Positions 1 to 6,355 of a DNA stretch of 10,367 nt are shown piece after piece. Position 1 is the first letter of the stretch. Each line of letters starts with the position of its first letter. Below the pieces are notes generated by a model that was not told where the DNA came from, did not search any database, and worked only from the letters and a program-made list of their open reading frames with translations. Source of the stretch: CAZAQS01 sp964486825. GTDB lineage: Bacteria; Chloroflexota; Anaerolineae; Anaerolineales; UBA4823. The stretch lies in contig CAZAQS010000162.1 in the NCBI GenBank assembly GCA_964486825.1, positions 1 through 10,367 on the forward strand, read 5' to 3'. The position numbers were made by a program, and so were the translations under genes.

Positions 1-1
1 C

Positions 2-1165
2 GTCCCAATTGCAGCAAAATATCGCCTGATCGATATACCTATCAGTAACTGCATCAACTCCGGAATTTCACGCATTTCGATCTTGACCCAGTTCAATTCA
101 GTCTCGCTTCACCGGCATATCTCTGCTACCTACAACTTCGACCCATTTCATCCCGGCTGGGTGGAGATCCTGGCAGCAGAGCAAACCCCGCGGAGCACAT
201 CCTGGTACCAGGGAACAGCCGACGCAGTCCGTAAACAGATCTTTGAAATCCGGGCGACGCATGCCCCGTATGTACTGATCCTGGCCGGCGACCATCTCTA
301 CCGAATGGACTACGAACCCATGGCCAAATTCCATTGGGAGAACAACGCCGACATTACCGTAGCCGTCCAACCCGTTTCTATTGCAGACGCCTCCCGCTTT
401 GGAATCTTGAAACGCTCTCCTGAGGGTCGCCTGACGGATTTTATAGAAAAGCCAAAATCTCCCGAGTCGCTGGATCAGTTTGCCAGCCGGGATGATCCCG
501 AGCGGCCTTACCTCGGTTCGATGGGGATCTACCTCTTCAACACAAAAACTTTGATTGCCCTGCTTGAGGATCACTCCCTGACGGACTTTGGAGGCGACGT
601 GATCCCCTCAGCCATCCAATCCTTGCGAGTCTATGGTTTTGATTTCGACGGCTATTGGGAGGATATCGGGACGATCCGCTCCTTCTATAATACCAACCTC
701 AGCCTGACACAACCCGACCCTCCATTTAACTTTTACGCTCCTGATCATCCGATCTATACCAACCCGCGCTTCCTGCCTGGCTCGAGCGTGAACGGAGCTA
801 CTTTAGAAAACGTGTTGCTTGGCGATGGTTGTGAAGTGGGGCGAGCGGAGATCCGCGACTCGATCATCGGCTTGCGTGGTAAGATCGCCGGGGGCGTCAG
901 GATCCGCAACAGTATACTGATGGGCGCTGATTATTATGAAATAGCTTCCCCAGATCAAATTCCCTTGGGTATTGGAGCTAATTGCGATATAGACGGCGCC
1001 ATTATCGATAAGAACGCCCGCCTGGGTGAGGGTGTTGTGATTCGGCCCTATCCTGTGGGCACCGAGATCGACACCGAAGATTGGGTTGTGCGAGACGGGA
1101 TTGTGGTGGTGCCTAAAAGCACCTCGTTGCCAACTGGGACCTATATCGGGCCGAAGGTTAGCTAG
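2..1165 (+). CDS. glgC: Glucose-1-phosphate adenylyltransferase (ADP-glucose pyrophosphorylase), 5' partial
   Basis: Makes ADP-glucose from glucose-1-phosphate and ATP, the committed step of bacterial glycogen synthesis in the cytoplasm. The frame is open from base 2, and the residues before any internal start already match the family (KYRLIDIPISNCINSGI), so the gene begins outside the window. About 387 residues are visible; the family has about 420-430, so roughly 35-40 residues including the glycine-rich nucleotide loop are missing. Visible motifs, numbered from the left edge, are GTADAV (71-76), LAGDHLYRMDY with the probable catalytic Asp97, FIEKPK, SMGIYLF and GYWEDIGTI. A left-handed beta-helix C-terminal domain ends in DKNARLG and GIVVVPK. 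These last motifs and MGADYYE resemble cyanobacterial and plant enzymes more than the E. coli type. The gene converges with the next one, and their stop ends overlap by 8 bp. Confidence 0.95.
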   Translation, partial: VPIAAKYRLIDIPISNCINSGISRISILTQFNSVSLHRHISATYNFDPFHPGWVEILAAEQTPRSTSWYQGTADAVRKQIFEIRATHAPYVLILAGDHLYRMDYEPMAKFHWENNADITVAVQPVSIADASRFGILKRSPEGRLTDFIEKPKSPESLDQFASRDDPERPYLGSMGIYLFNTKTLIALLEDHSLTDFGGDVIPSAIQSLRVYGFDFDGYWEDIGTIRSFYNTNLSLTQPDPPFNFYAPDHPIYTNPRFLPGSSVNGATLENVLLGDGCEVGRAEIRDSIIGLRGKIAGGVRIRNSILMGADYYEIASPDQIPLGIGANCDIDGAIIDKNARLGEGVVIRPYPVGTEIDTEDWVVRDGIVVVPKSTSLPTGTYIGPKVS

Positions 1166-1688
1166 CTGGAGGGTTTTCCGGTAAATAGGGGGCTTTGTCG
1201 TCAAGATTGCCCACGAACTGTGGTAAGCGGGAATGGCCAAGCATTTGCCGGATGGCCATATTTTCCCCGGTATGGTACCAGTAATGGTAGATCACCCGCT
1301 GAAGGAGCGAGCCATAGGTGCGCTGCCCTGGCTGTCCGTCTTTTCTCTTGAAATGATCTCGCAACTTTTCGCTAGTCAAACTATTCAGCCAGGGGTCGGC
1401 CGCCTGGGTTATCGCAGTCCAGGCTTTCAGCATCTCACTCAGGGGTGGCTCGCTGGCAGGGGCGCCATATGCAAACCTTTTTTCGATATCTGGGAAGGGT
1501 AGCTGGCCCTGTCCATAGTTAAGGAAATAGCTCTGTTCCTGCCAGGCTAAATGGCCGACATTCCAGCTGATGCAGTTCATCGGCTGGATGCGCTTGCAGG
1601 CGTCTTCCTCACTCAGGCCTTTCAGGGCGCGCTTGAATTCGCTGCGTGTAAAATACAGCTGCCTTACCAGGGGATGTATGTCTACCAT
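1158..1688 (-). CDS. DinB-superfamily protein (putative metal-dependent four-helix protein)
   Basis: A 176-residue protein of the DinB/YfiT-like four-helix-bundle superfamily, many members of which bind a metal and some of which act as thiol-dependent transferases. The expected three metal-ligand histidines are in place: His46 in WNVGHLAWQE and His135 and His139 in YHYWYHTGEN. Length is normal for the family. The ATG at 1688 is preceded by a GGGAGA ribosome site about 8 bases upstream. The gene stands alone: it faces glgC with an 8-bp overlap, and about 300 bp without a gene lies upstream. The sequence does not show its substrate. It has no signal peptide or membrane segment, so it should be cytoplasmic. 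Confidence 0.85.
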   Translation of the reverse strand: MVDIHPLVRQLYFTRSEFKRALKGLSEEDACKRIQPMNCISWNVGHLAWQEQSYFLNYGQGQLPFPDIEKRFAYGAPASEPPLSEMLKAWTAITQAADPWLNSLTSEKLRDHFKRKDGQPGQRTYGSLLQRVIYHYWYHTGENMAIRQMLGHSRLPQFVGNLDDKAPYLPENPPAS

Positions 1689-1995
1689 ATCGAATTCTCC
1701 CTTCGGATTGGATCCTCAACCATCAGGGGCAGAATGTGATAGATCGTCACACTTGTACCTGGCTGTGGGACGAATCCCAGAGGTCTCTATACCCTAAAAT
1801 CCGGGCGAACATGGGATACGCCGGGCGGGATTTTGAAGGTCTCACCCGTCGAATAGGTCCGTTCTGTAAGTATACCAAAACTATCCTAATCCACCCGGCC
1901 ATCCCTTATGCGTTGGAACAGGCCGCTAGCTAATAGGTTAAGGCAAAATCTGGCCCACCTTGCTTGATGAGCCAGATCAGATCTCCTGTTAAGGA
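1689..1995. other. Intergenic region without a convincing gene
   Basis: This 307-bp stretch separates the start of the DinB-like gene from the stop of the exported-protein gene. The short open frames in it (for example 1736-1933 on +) have no ribosome site and no recognisable protein pattern. It holds the terminator-like hairpin at 1945-1977 and two weak inverted repeats (1737-1751 and 1766-1779) that could lie in the leader or promoter of the DinB-like gene. No tRNA fold was found. Confidence 0.6.
1945..1977 (-). terminator. Probable intrinsic terminator of the exported-protein gene
   Basis: Read on the - strand, ATCTGGCTCA pairs with TGGGCCAGAT (10 bp, one T-G wobble) around a 10-nt loop and is followed directly by TTTT. 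It begins 18 bp past the stop codon at 1996 in the correct orientation. The T tract is short, so termination may be partial. Confidence 0.55.
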
Positions 1996-2340
1996 CTAGG
2001 GCGTAGGCCTTCCTGGTCCTAACAGAGGGCATAGGAAGTACGTATCGCCCTCATCCTGGATTCCATTCCCGTTTTCGTCCACCCACCAGCGTCCTCCCAG
2101 ATACCCGGGATCGCCTGGCCCGAACTCGGTCTGTGACCCGTTGGGTCCCATCTCCAGCTTCTGAAACCTGCCATGCATAGGCAAGGTATCCACCGGAGAG
2201 AAGGTGTCATAATATAATCCCTGGCTGGTTACATAGATTACGCCGGTATCCCCAGCCCGCCCACCTTTTGCGAATGCCGGGACTACCAACAGCAGGGCCA
2301 GAACGAAGACAACCATCACCACTACACTTCTACGAAACAT
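1996..2340 (-). CDS. Small exported protein with a C-terminal DENGNG acidic loop, function unknown
   Basis: A 114-residue protein with a clear Sec signal peptide: basic start MFRR, a hydrophobic core to about residue 22 and a likely cleavage after AFA at residue 24. The mature part, about 90 residues, is rich in Gly and aromatic residues. Near the end it carries DENGNGIQDEGD, which resembles an EF-hand or dockerin-type calcium loop (D-x-N-x-N-G), followed by a single Cys and a Pro-rich tail. No enzyme motif is visible. The ATG at 2340 has a good AGGAGG ribosome site 5 bases upstream. Upstream lie a -10-like hexamer and direct repeats also seen in front of the two-component genes, which suggests control by that system (inference). 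I recall similar small exported proteins in Chloroflexota, but I cannot name a family. Confidence 0.8.
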   Translation of the reverse strand: MFRRSVVVMVVFVLALLLVVPAFAKGGRAGDTGVIYVTSQGLYYDTFSPVDTLPMHGRFQKLEMGPNGSQTEFGPGDPGYLGGRWWVDENGNGIQDEGDTYFLCPLLGPGRPTP

Positions 2341-2405
2341 ATTTACCTCCTGATTTGTCTGTTTCCTAGTGCAAGTATTCTGCTCCTTGGAGCGCTGATA
2401 TACCT

Positions 2406-2438
2406 ACTATACACGCCAGATATTACGTGACGATTACA
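2406..2438 (-). promoter_or_regulatory. Candidate activator-dependent promoter with OmpR/PhoB-type direct repeats
   Basis: On the - strand TGTAATC (2438-2432) and CGTAATA (2427-2421) form a direct repeat with 11-bp period. Nine bases further comes TATAGT (2411-2406), a good -10 hexamer. The -35 position falls between and over the repeats and has no consensus hexamer, as in promoters that need a PhoB/OmpR-family activator. Transcription would start near 2399, giving a leader of about 60 nt for the exported-protein gene. A further TGTAATC lies upstream at 2470-2464. Confidence 0.4.
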
Positions 2439-2486
2439 CAGGGGTTATATATTTCTTCCAAAAGATTACAGAAAGGGGTATATCGG

Positions 2487-3725
2487 TTAAGATTTTGGAA
2501 TGGTAAAGGTGAAATCTGTTCCACCATCTGGCTGGTTTTTCACGCTGATCGTGCCGCCATGGGCTTCAATAATCCCCTTGACAATTGCCAATCCCAGTCC
2601 TGCCCCACCGCTGGACCGGCTGCGTGATTTTTCCCCCCTGTAGAAACGCTCGAATATATACGGCAGGTCTTCTGGGGCGATGCCCTCGCCCGTATCCCGT
2701 ATCGTGACAGACACCATTCCTGGCGCTCTTTCAGCCAGGACCAGGACGCTTCCTCCAGGGGGCGTGTACCGCAGCGCGTTGCTAATAAGGTTATTTAATA
2801 CCCTTCCCATATATTGAACATCAAAATTCAATGGATCGATGCCCGGGGAAGCAGAGCCGCTTATCATAATCTGGCGTTGCTTTGCCAAACCTGAAAAGCT
2901 TTCTAATGTATCGGAGATCAGGTCAGATAAGGAGGCACTTTCGAATTTCAACGGCAGGCCACCCGTATCCAACTGGGAGACCTGGAAGAGATCATTCAAG
3001 AGCAGGGAAAGTGATTCGACCTGCTTTTTCGCCTGCAAAAGGTACTTACGGCTGGATTCGGGATCTTCCACAACCCCATCTACAAGCGCTTCCACTAAAA
3101 CCTGAATGCCGGTCAAGGGAGTCCGCAGGTCATGCCCGGCCCAAGCCACCAGGTCACGTCTAAGAGCTTCCAACTGCTTCTGTTTTTGTTGAGCGCTCTC
3201 GAGTTGTTCTGCCATCTGGTTAAATGCAAGTCCCAGGGCGGCAATCTCATCTGTGCCTCCCACATTCACGCGTACTGATAGATCTCCCTCTTGGACCTTC
3301 CGAGCAGCAACTTCCAGGCGAGCAATCCGCCTGGTGAAAGCATGCGCGAAGAAGCTGCCCAATGCCACTGCGATACCCCCTGCAAAGAATAATAGAACGG
3401 TAGCCAACCGCAGATCGTGATCGCTCGCAAACATCAGTCGAGCTGTGATCCAGACATTGATAAATGTCAATAGGCTTGCTAGAAGATAGGTTCCAACCAA
3501 GGCCGAGCGCAGCGAGGGGGCGCGTTCCAGCCATCTGAGACGATAAGCTCCAAAACCTACTACGATCGAGATCCCGGCAGTCAGGGCCAGTAGCTGGGCC
3601 ATGAGCTCCAGGTCGCCCCATTCCGGTCGTAACAGGCCGTAGAAGATCCCCAAAGAAGCGACAAGGAGCAACCCGATGATGATTGTAAGAAGGACAGAAG
3701 GGTGTAGAGAGCGTCGAGCTAACAT
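2487..3725 (-). CDS. Membrane sensor histidine kinase (HAMP, HisKA, HATPase_c)
   Basis: Autophosphorylates and passes phosphate to the response regulator encoded just upstream. The 412 residues begin with four likely membrane helices (about 11-33, 41-62, 73-100 and 107-127) joined by very short loops, then a HAMP linker (about 128-180). The HisKA dimerisation helix carries the phospho-accepting His198 in GHDLRTPLTG. The ATPase domain has an N box (NNLISNALRYTP, Asn311/312/316), a G1 box (DTGEGI, 344-349), an F box (IFERFYRG) and a G2 box (GGAGLGLAI, from 373). With no sizeable extracytoplasmic domain, it probably senses something in or at the membrane (inference). Its ATG follows the regulator's stop after 5 bp, so the two genes are translationally coupled. 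No good terminator was seen before the exported-protein gene. Confidence 0.95.
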   Translation of the reverse strand: MLARRSLHPSVLLTIIIGLLLVASLGIFYGLLRPEWGDLELMAQLLALTAGISIVVGFGAYRLRWLERAPSLRSALVGTYLLASLLTFINVWITARLMFASDHDLRLATVLLFFAGGIAVALGSFFAHAFTRRIARLEVAARKVQEGDLSVRVNVGGTDEIAALGLAFNQMAEQLESAQQKQKQLEALRRDLVAWAGHDLRTPLTGIQVLVEALVDGVVEDPESSRKYLLQAKKQVESLSLLLNDLFQVSQLDTGGLPLKFESASLSDLISDTLESFSGLAKQRQIMISGSASPGIDPLNFDVQYMGRVLNNLISNALRYTPPGGSVLVLAERAPGMVSVTIRDTGEGIAPEDLPYIFERFYRGEKSRSRSSGGAGLGLAIVKGIIEAHGGTISVKNQPDGGTDFTFTIPKS

Positions 3726-3730
3726 AGCGG

Positions 3731-4414
3731 TTAAGGGTCGAATTTATACCCTACCCCCCATACAGTCACCAGTCGGATTGGATGTGAAGGGTCTACCTCG
3801 ATCTTTTCTCTCAGACGACGGATATGCACAGTGACTGTTCCTGGATCGATGTACTCAGAATGCCCCCAGACCTTTTCGAGCAGCTCGTCCCGGGAAAACA
3901 CTCGCCGGGGGTGTCTAGCCAGGTAGTAGAGCATGTCGAATTCTTTTGCCGTGAGACCGATCTCTTTTTCCCCAACCCTAACCAGCCTGGTCTGAGGGTT
4001 GATACTGAGATGTTCGAAGCTCAGGGGTCGTTCTTCACTGCTGACCGGCAGCGCTCGAGCACGGCGTAAAACGGCCCGCACACGGCTGACCAGCTCCTGA
4101 GGGCTGAAGGGCTTGGTCACATAATCATCGGCCCCGAGCTCCAAACCGGCGATCCGGTCTGTCTCTTCCTGGCGTGCGGTCAACAGGATGATGGGCACAT
4201 CTGAGCGGTCCCGAAGCAGCCTGGTAAGCGTGAAGCCATCCATCCCGGGCAGCATGACATCTAATATGACCAGGTCCGGCGTTTGGTGAGATAAGGCCTC
4301 CAGGGCTTCCAGCCCGTCGGCAAAACTCAGAACTTCAAAACCCGCCCGGTTGAAGTACAAGCTTACAACTTCGGTGATATCCGGCTCGTCTTCGATAATG
4401 GCAATCTTGCTCAT
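3731..4414 (-). CDS. OmpR/PhoB-family response regulator
   Basis: A DNA-binding transcription regulator switched by phosphorylation from the partner kinase downstream. The 227 residues hold a receiver domain (about 1-120) with acidic pocket Glu8/Asp9, phospho-acceptor Asp52 in LVILDVMLPGMDG, Thr79 and Lys101 in DDYVTKPF. A winged-helix Trans_reg_C domain follows (about 131-226) with LTAKEFDMLYYLARHP, the recognition helix TVTVHIRRLREKIE and WGVGYKF at the end. Length and all key residues are typical. There is no ribosome site before the ATG at 4414, and TAAAAT at 4426-4421 would place transcription start at or next to the ATG, so the mRNA may be leaderless. An imperfect direct repeat just upstream may be an autoregulatory site. 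Confidence 0.95.
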   Translation of the reverse strand: MSKIAIIEDEPDITEVVSLYFNRAGFEVLSFADGLEALEALSHQTPDLVILDVMLPGMDGFTLTRLLRDRSDVPIILLTARQEETDRIAGLELGADDYVTKPFSPQELVSRVRAVLRRARALPVSSEERPLSFEHLSINPQTRLVRVGEKEIGLTAKEFDMLYYLARHPRRVFSRDELLEKVWGHSEYIDPGTVTVHIRRLREKIEVDPSHPIRLVTVWGVGYKFDP

Positions 4415-4436
4415 TGATATATTTTATCGGAAATAT

Positions 4437-4456
4437 AATGATTCAAATGATTACAA
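4437..4456 (-). promoter_or_regulatory. Tandem repeat upstream of the response regulator, possible autoregulatory box
   Basis: On the - strand TTGTAATCAT is followed at once by TTGAATCATT, two near-copies with a 9-10-bp period. The site lies 22-42 bases before the regulator's ATG. It contains TGTAATC, which is found twice in front of the exported-protein gene (2432-2438 and 2464-2470, read on the other strand as GATTACA) and which I did not see elsewhere in the window. A regulator-binding site is inferred. Confidence 0.35.
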
Positions 4457-4537
4457 AAGTATGAAGCAGATGTCCCCGGTTGCTTAGTGATTTCTCTTAC
4501 CGGCTGCCTTACTGAGAAATTTGTGCTAGAAATCGCC

Positions 4538-4543
4538 TATAAT
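4538..4543 (+). promoter_or_regulatory. Candidate -10 element of the CMD-family gene
   Basis: A perfect TATAAT lies 60 bases before the ATG at 4604. No convincing -35 hexamer is present at 16-18 bp upstream, so this rests on the -10 alone. It lies in the divergent intergenic region shared with the response regulator. Confidence 0.35.
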
Positions 4544-4603
4544 GAAACCGATGGCTTTCCCAAACTGGGAGCTCCGGATTGAGCGGAAAGATCGGAGATT
4601 GAT

Positions 4604-5179
4604 ATGGCATTTATCCCTCCTCCTTCAAAAATGCCCCTGTTCTTATGCCTGGGGTTATGGGCAGCCAAAAAATTCACCCGCACTGCCTTGCTGCCCGCCC
4701 AATTGCTGGCCTGGTATCCAAAAGCCGCCATCAGCTCTGCCGTTCTTGAAGGCTTGATTGCCCATCAGGATAAGAAACTGAACGCGCGTATCTTGAAACT
4801 GGTGCGTCTGGCGGTTTCATTTACTGCAGTGTGTCCATTTTGCATCGATATGAACTCGGCCGGATGGGAGAAACTCATTTCACCCGAAGAGCTTAGTGCG
4901 CTTCAAGGGAGAAAACCCATCGAGGACATCCCTTCATTCACTCCACGGGAGAGGCTGGCTATCCACTACTCTCGCTTGATTTCCAGCACACCCCTAAGTT
5001 TCCCCGCCAGCTTTGTGGCAGAGCTTAAGGAGAGCTTTTCGGAGCGCGAGATTGTCGTCCTGGCGACCACCGCCGCGCAGGTCAACTACTGGACGCGCCT
5101 GATCCAGGCCCTCGGCTGCCCACCGGAGGGATTTTCGGGATCCGATTTTTATTTGGACATGCCTGCAGAGACTCCATAA
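4604..5179 (+). CDS. Carboxymuconolactone decarboxylase / AhpD-like family protein
   Basis: A 191-residue all-helical protein of the CMD/AhpD-like superfamily, whose members are decarboxylases or CxxC thiol peroxidase/disulfide reductases. A CxxC pair is present (Cys77 and Cys80, CPFCIDMNSAG). The His that usually follows in AhpD-type sites is replaced by Asn84. The later helix REIVVLATTAAQVNYWTRLI followed by QALGCPPEGF is typical of this subgroup. The CxxC suggests redox chemistry rather than decarboxylation (inference). The first 45 residues are fairly hydrophobic (FLCLGLWAAKK, ALLPAQLLAWYP) but do not form a clear signal peptide. The ATG at 4604 has CGGAG 7 bases upstream. The gene is divergent from the two-component operon and is not obviously linked to it. 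Confidence 0.85.
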   Translation: MAFIPPPSKMPLFLCLGLWAAKKFTRTALLPAQLLAWYPKAAISSAVLEGLIAHQDKKLNARILKLVRLAVSFTAVCPFCIDMNSAGWEKLISPEELSALQGRKPIEDIPSFTPRERLAIHYSRLISSTPLSFPASFVAELKESFSEREIVVLATTAAQVNYWTRLIQALGCPPEGFSGSDFYLDMPAETP

Positions 5180-5281
5180 TAGCTAGAAAATAGCGGGTGC
5201 AGTGCAACAAAGGGAGCAATCCAGGGGAAAATCTGGCTCGATTGGTGGTGGAATAATTGGGACAGGAACAATCATATTCTG

Positions 5282-5290
5282 TGGTATACT
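5282..5290 (+). promoter_or_regulatory. Extended -10 promoter
   Basis: TGGTATACT is an extended -10 element (TG-n followed by TATACT, one mismatch to TATAAT). No clear -35 is present, which extended -10 promoters tolerate. Transcription should start near 5297, about 28 nt before the hairpin at 5325. Confidence 0.45.
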
Positions 5291-5296
5291 CAGGGT

Positions 5297-5360
5297 ACTT
5301 AACAAAGGATTTGTTTATAAATCTAGCCAGTCCTTGTAAGGGCTGGCTTGTTTATTTATT
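5297..5360 (+). ncRNA. Candidate small RNA or 5' attenuator ending in an intrinsic terminator
   Basis: From the predicted start near 5297, the transcript would run about 28 nt and then form a hairpin at 5325-5348. AGCCAGTCCTT pairs with AAGGGCTGGCT (11 positions, one T-G wobble; the innermost pair probably opens to give a TGTA loop), followed by TGTTTATTTATT. This is a promoter-leader-terminator unit of about 65 nt. It could be an independent small RNA, or a leader that decides how much transcription reaches the CarD and RRM genes. The hairpin could also end transcription of the CMD-family gene about 145 bp upstream. It matches no RNA family that I recognise. Confidence 0.4.
5325..5360 (+). 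terminator. Strong hairpin with T-rich tail
   Basis: A stem of 10-11 bp with one wobble and a very small loop, followed by a T-rich rather than pure-T tail (8 T of 12). Its shape is that of an intrinsic terminator on the + strand. It lies downstream of the CMD-family gene and upstream of the CarD-like gene. Confidence 0.55.
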
Positions 5361-5372
5361 CCGCATTCACTC

Positions 5373-5384
5373 ATTCTATAGAAT
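5373..5384. repeat. 12-bp perfect palindrome
   Basis: ATTCTATAGAAT is its own reverse complement. It lies 25 bp after the hairpin stem and about 130 bp before the CarD-like start. It could be an operator or simply AT-rich chance; nothing else identifies it. Confidence 0.4.
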
Positions 5385-5515
5385 CAAGATTAATTCCTGT
5401 AAATTTCTCCTGTAGTTACCCGGTTCGAAAAGCAAGATAACTCCAGAAGATGCATTGGGCTGTTTTTCAGGCCAAGCATAGTTCTGAGGAGCCCGGCTAA
5501 AAGGAGAAGTGCAGC

Positions 5516-5998
5516 ATGACCGAATATCATATCGGGGATAAAGTTATTCATTGGAATTATGGATTAGGGGAAATCGTACGAATGGATAAGAAATTTATCC
5601 ATGAGCGCCAGATGCTTTGTTATGTCGTGCGCATCCGAGATCTGTCTATATGGGTTACGGCCGACGAACCAGGAAAGTCGAACCTCCGGCGACCAACCCC
5701 GAAAAGCGATTTCGAAAACCTGTTCTCCATTCTGCGTAGTCCTGGTAGAGCTTTACCGGCCAATCGTTTCGAGCGCAAAATTCATCTCAGTGAGCGAATG
5801 AGAGATGGGGAGCTAGCCTCGATTTGCTCTGTGATACGTGATCTGGCGCTTTGTCGCCGGGAAAAAAGATTAAACGACAACGATAAATCCACCCTTGAAC
5901 GAGCTCAAAGCTTTCTTCTCGCGGAATGGATGTACTCGTTATCTGTCTCGTTAGCACAGGCAAACCGTGACCTGATGCAATTATTGGGAGTTATTTAA
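5516..5998 (+). CDS. CarD-family transcriptional regulator
   Basis: CarD/CdnL-type proteins bind the RNA polymerase beta subunit and stabilise open promoter complexes, especially at rRNA promoters. The 160 residues show the Tudor-like RNA polymerase-interaction domain at about 3-60 (YHIGDKVIHWNYGLGEI, then a YVVRI strand) and a helical C-terminal domain at about 70-160 containing RMRDGELASICSVIRDLAL and a final long helix. Length and layout fit the CarD family; the longer TRCF (Mfd) proteins share only the first domain. A GGAG site lies 9 bases before the ATG. The RRM gene follows after 18 bp, so the two should be co-transcribed. Upstream are the hairpin and promoter described separately. Confidence 0.85.
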   Translation: MTEYHIGDKVIHWNYGLGEIVRMDKKFIHERQMLCYVVRIRDLSIWVTADEPGKSNLRRPTPKSDFENLFSILRSPGRALPANRFERKIHLSERMRDGELASICSVIRDLALCRREKRLNDNDKSTLERAQSFLLAEWMYSLSVSLAQANRDLMQLLGVI

Positions 5999-6016
5999 AG
6001 AGGAGTAAGGAATACA

Positions 6017-6355
6017 GTGAATACAAAACTATATGTTGGCAATTTGTCGCCGGCTACCACCGGAGAAGACCTGCGCCAGCTATTTAATACAGTTGCTAGA
6101 GTGATATCTGTTGATTTGATCAAGGATAAAAATACTGGGAAGCCGAAAGGTTTTGCGTTTGTAGAAATGATAAGCCAGGGAGATGCGGGCAAAGCTGTCA
6201 GCGAATTCAACGGTTACAACCTGGACCGGCGCCGGATCAAGGTGAAAGTGGCCAAATTGGAGAACCGGCAGCCCAAGCGTGCCACTGGTTATGTCGAATA
6301 CAAATCATACAATGAAAGCGTGCAACCTTCGGATTTCACTAATCGCCGTTATTAA
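6017..6355 (+). CDS. Small RRM-domain RNA-binding protein
   Basis: A single RNA-recognition motif (about residues 3-80) that should bind single-stranded RNA through exposed aromatic residues. RNP2 is LYVGNL (5-10) and RNP1 is KGFAFVEM (44-51), with Tyr6, Phe46 and Phe48 at the usual contact positions. A basic and polar tail of about 30 residues follows (KRATGYVEYKSYNE to the end), with tyrosines but no Gly-rich repeat like that of cyanobacterial Rbp proteins. The start is GTG at 6017, preceded by AGGAG about 12 bases upstream. Starting here gives the normal MNTKLYVGNL beginning. The gene lies 18 bp after the CarD-like gene and shares its last four bases with the opposing SARP remnant. Confidence 0.92.
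   Translation: MNTKLYVGNLSPATTGEDLRQLFNTVARVISVDLIKDKNTGKPKGFAFVEMISQGDAGKAVSEFNGYNLDRRRIKVKVAKLENRQPKRATGYVEYKSYNESVQPSDFTNRRY

Larger units (their letters stand above)
5180..5515. other. 336-bp regulatory region before the CarD-RRM operon
   Basis: No protein gene is evident here. The region contains an extended -10 promoter (5282-5290), a strong hairpin with a T-rich tail (5325-5360), a 12-bp palindrome (5373-5384) and a long AT-rich leader to the CarD-like gene start at 5516. A GGTTCGAA string near 5420 resembles a tRNA T loop but has no matching stem. Confidence 0.6.

Noticed and set aside
83..165. TTG at 83 as the start of glgC
   Set aside because: Conserved GlgC residues continue upstream in frame to the left edge, so the gene is cut by the window.
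98..574. 158-codon frame opposite glgC
   Set aside because: It is an antisense shadow of a well-supported gene, without its own family signal.
1766..1779. TGGGA/TCCCA mini-hairpin
   Set aside because: It has only 5 bp and is not placed as a terminator or known leader.
1736..1933. 65-codon frame in the 1689-1995 intergenic region
   Set aside because: It has no ribosome site and no recognisable sequence.
5412..5445. tRNA-like GGTTCGAA string
   Set aside because: The flanks do not pair to form a T stem, and no other arms were found.
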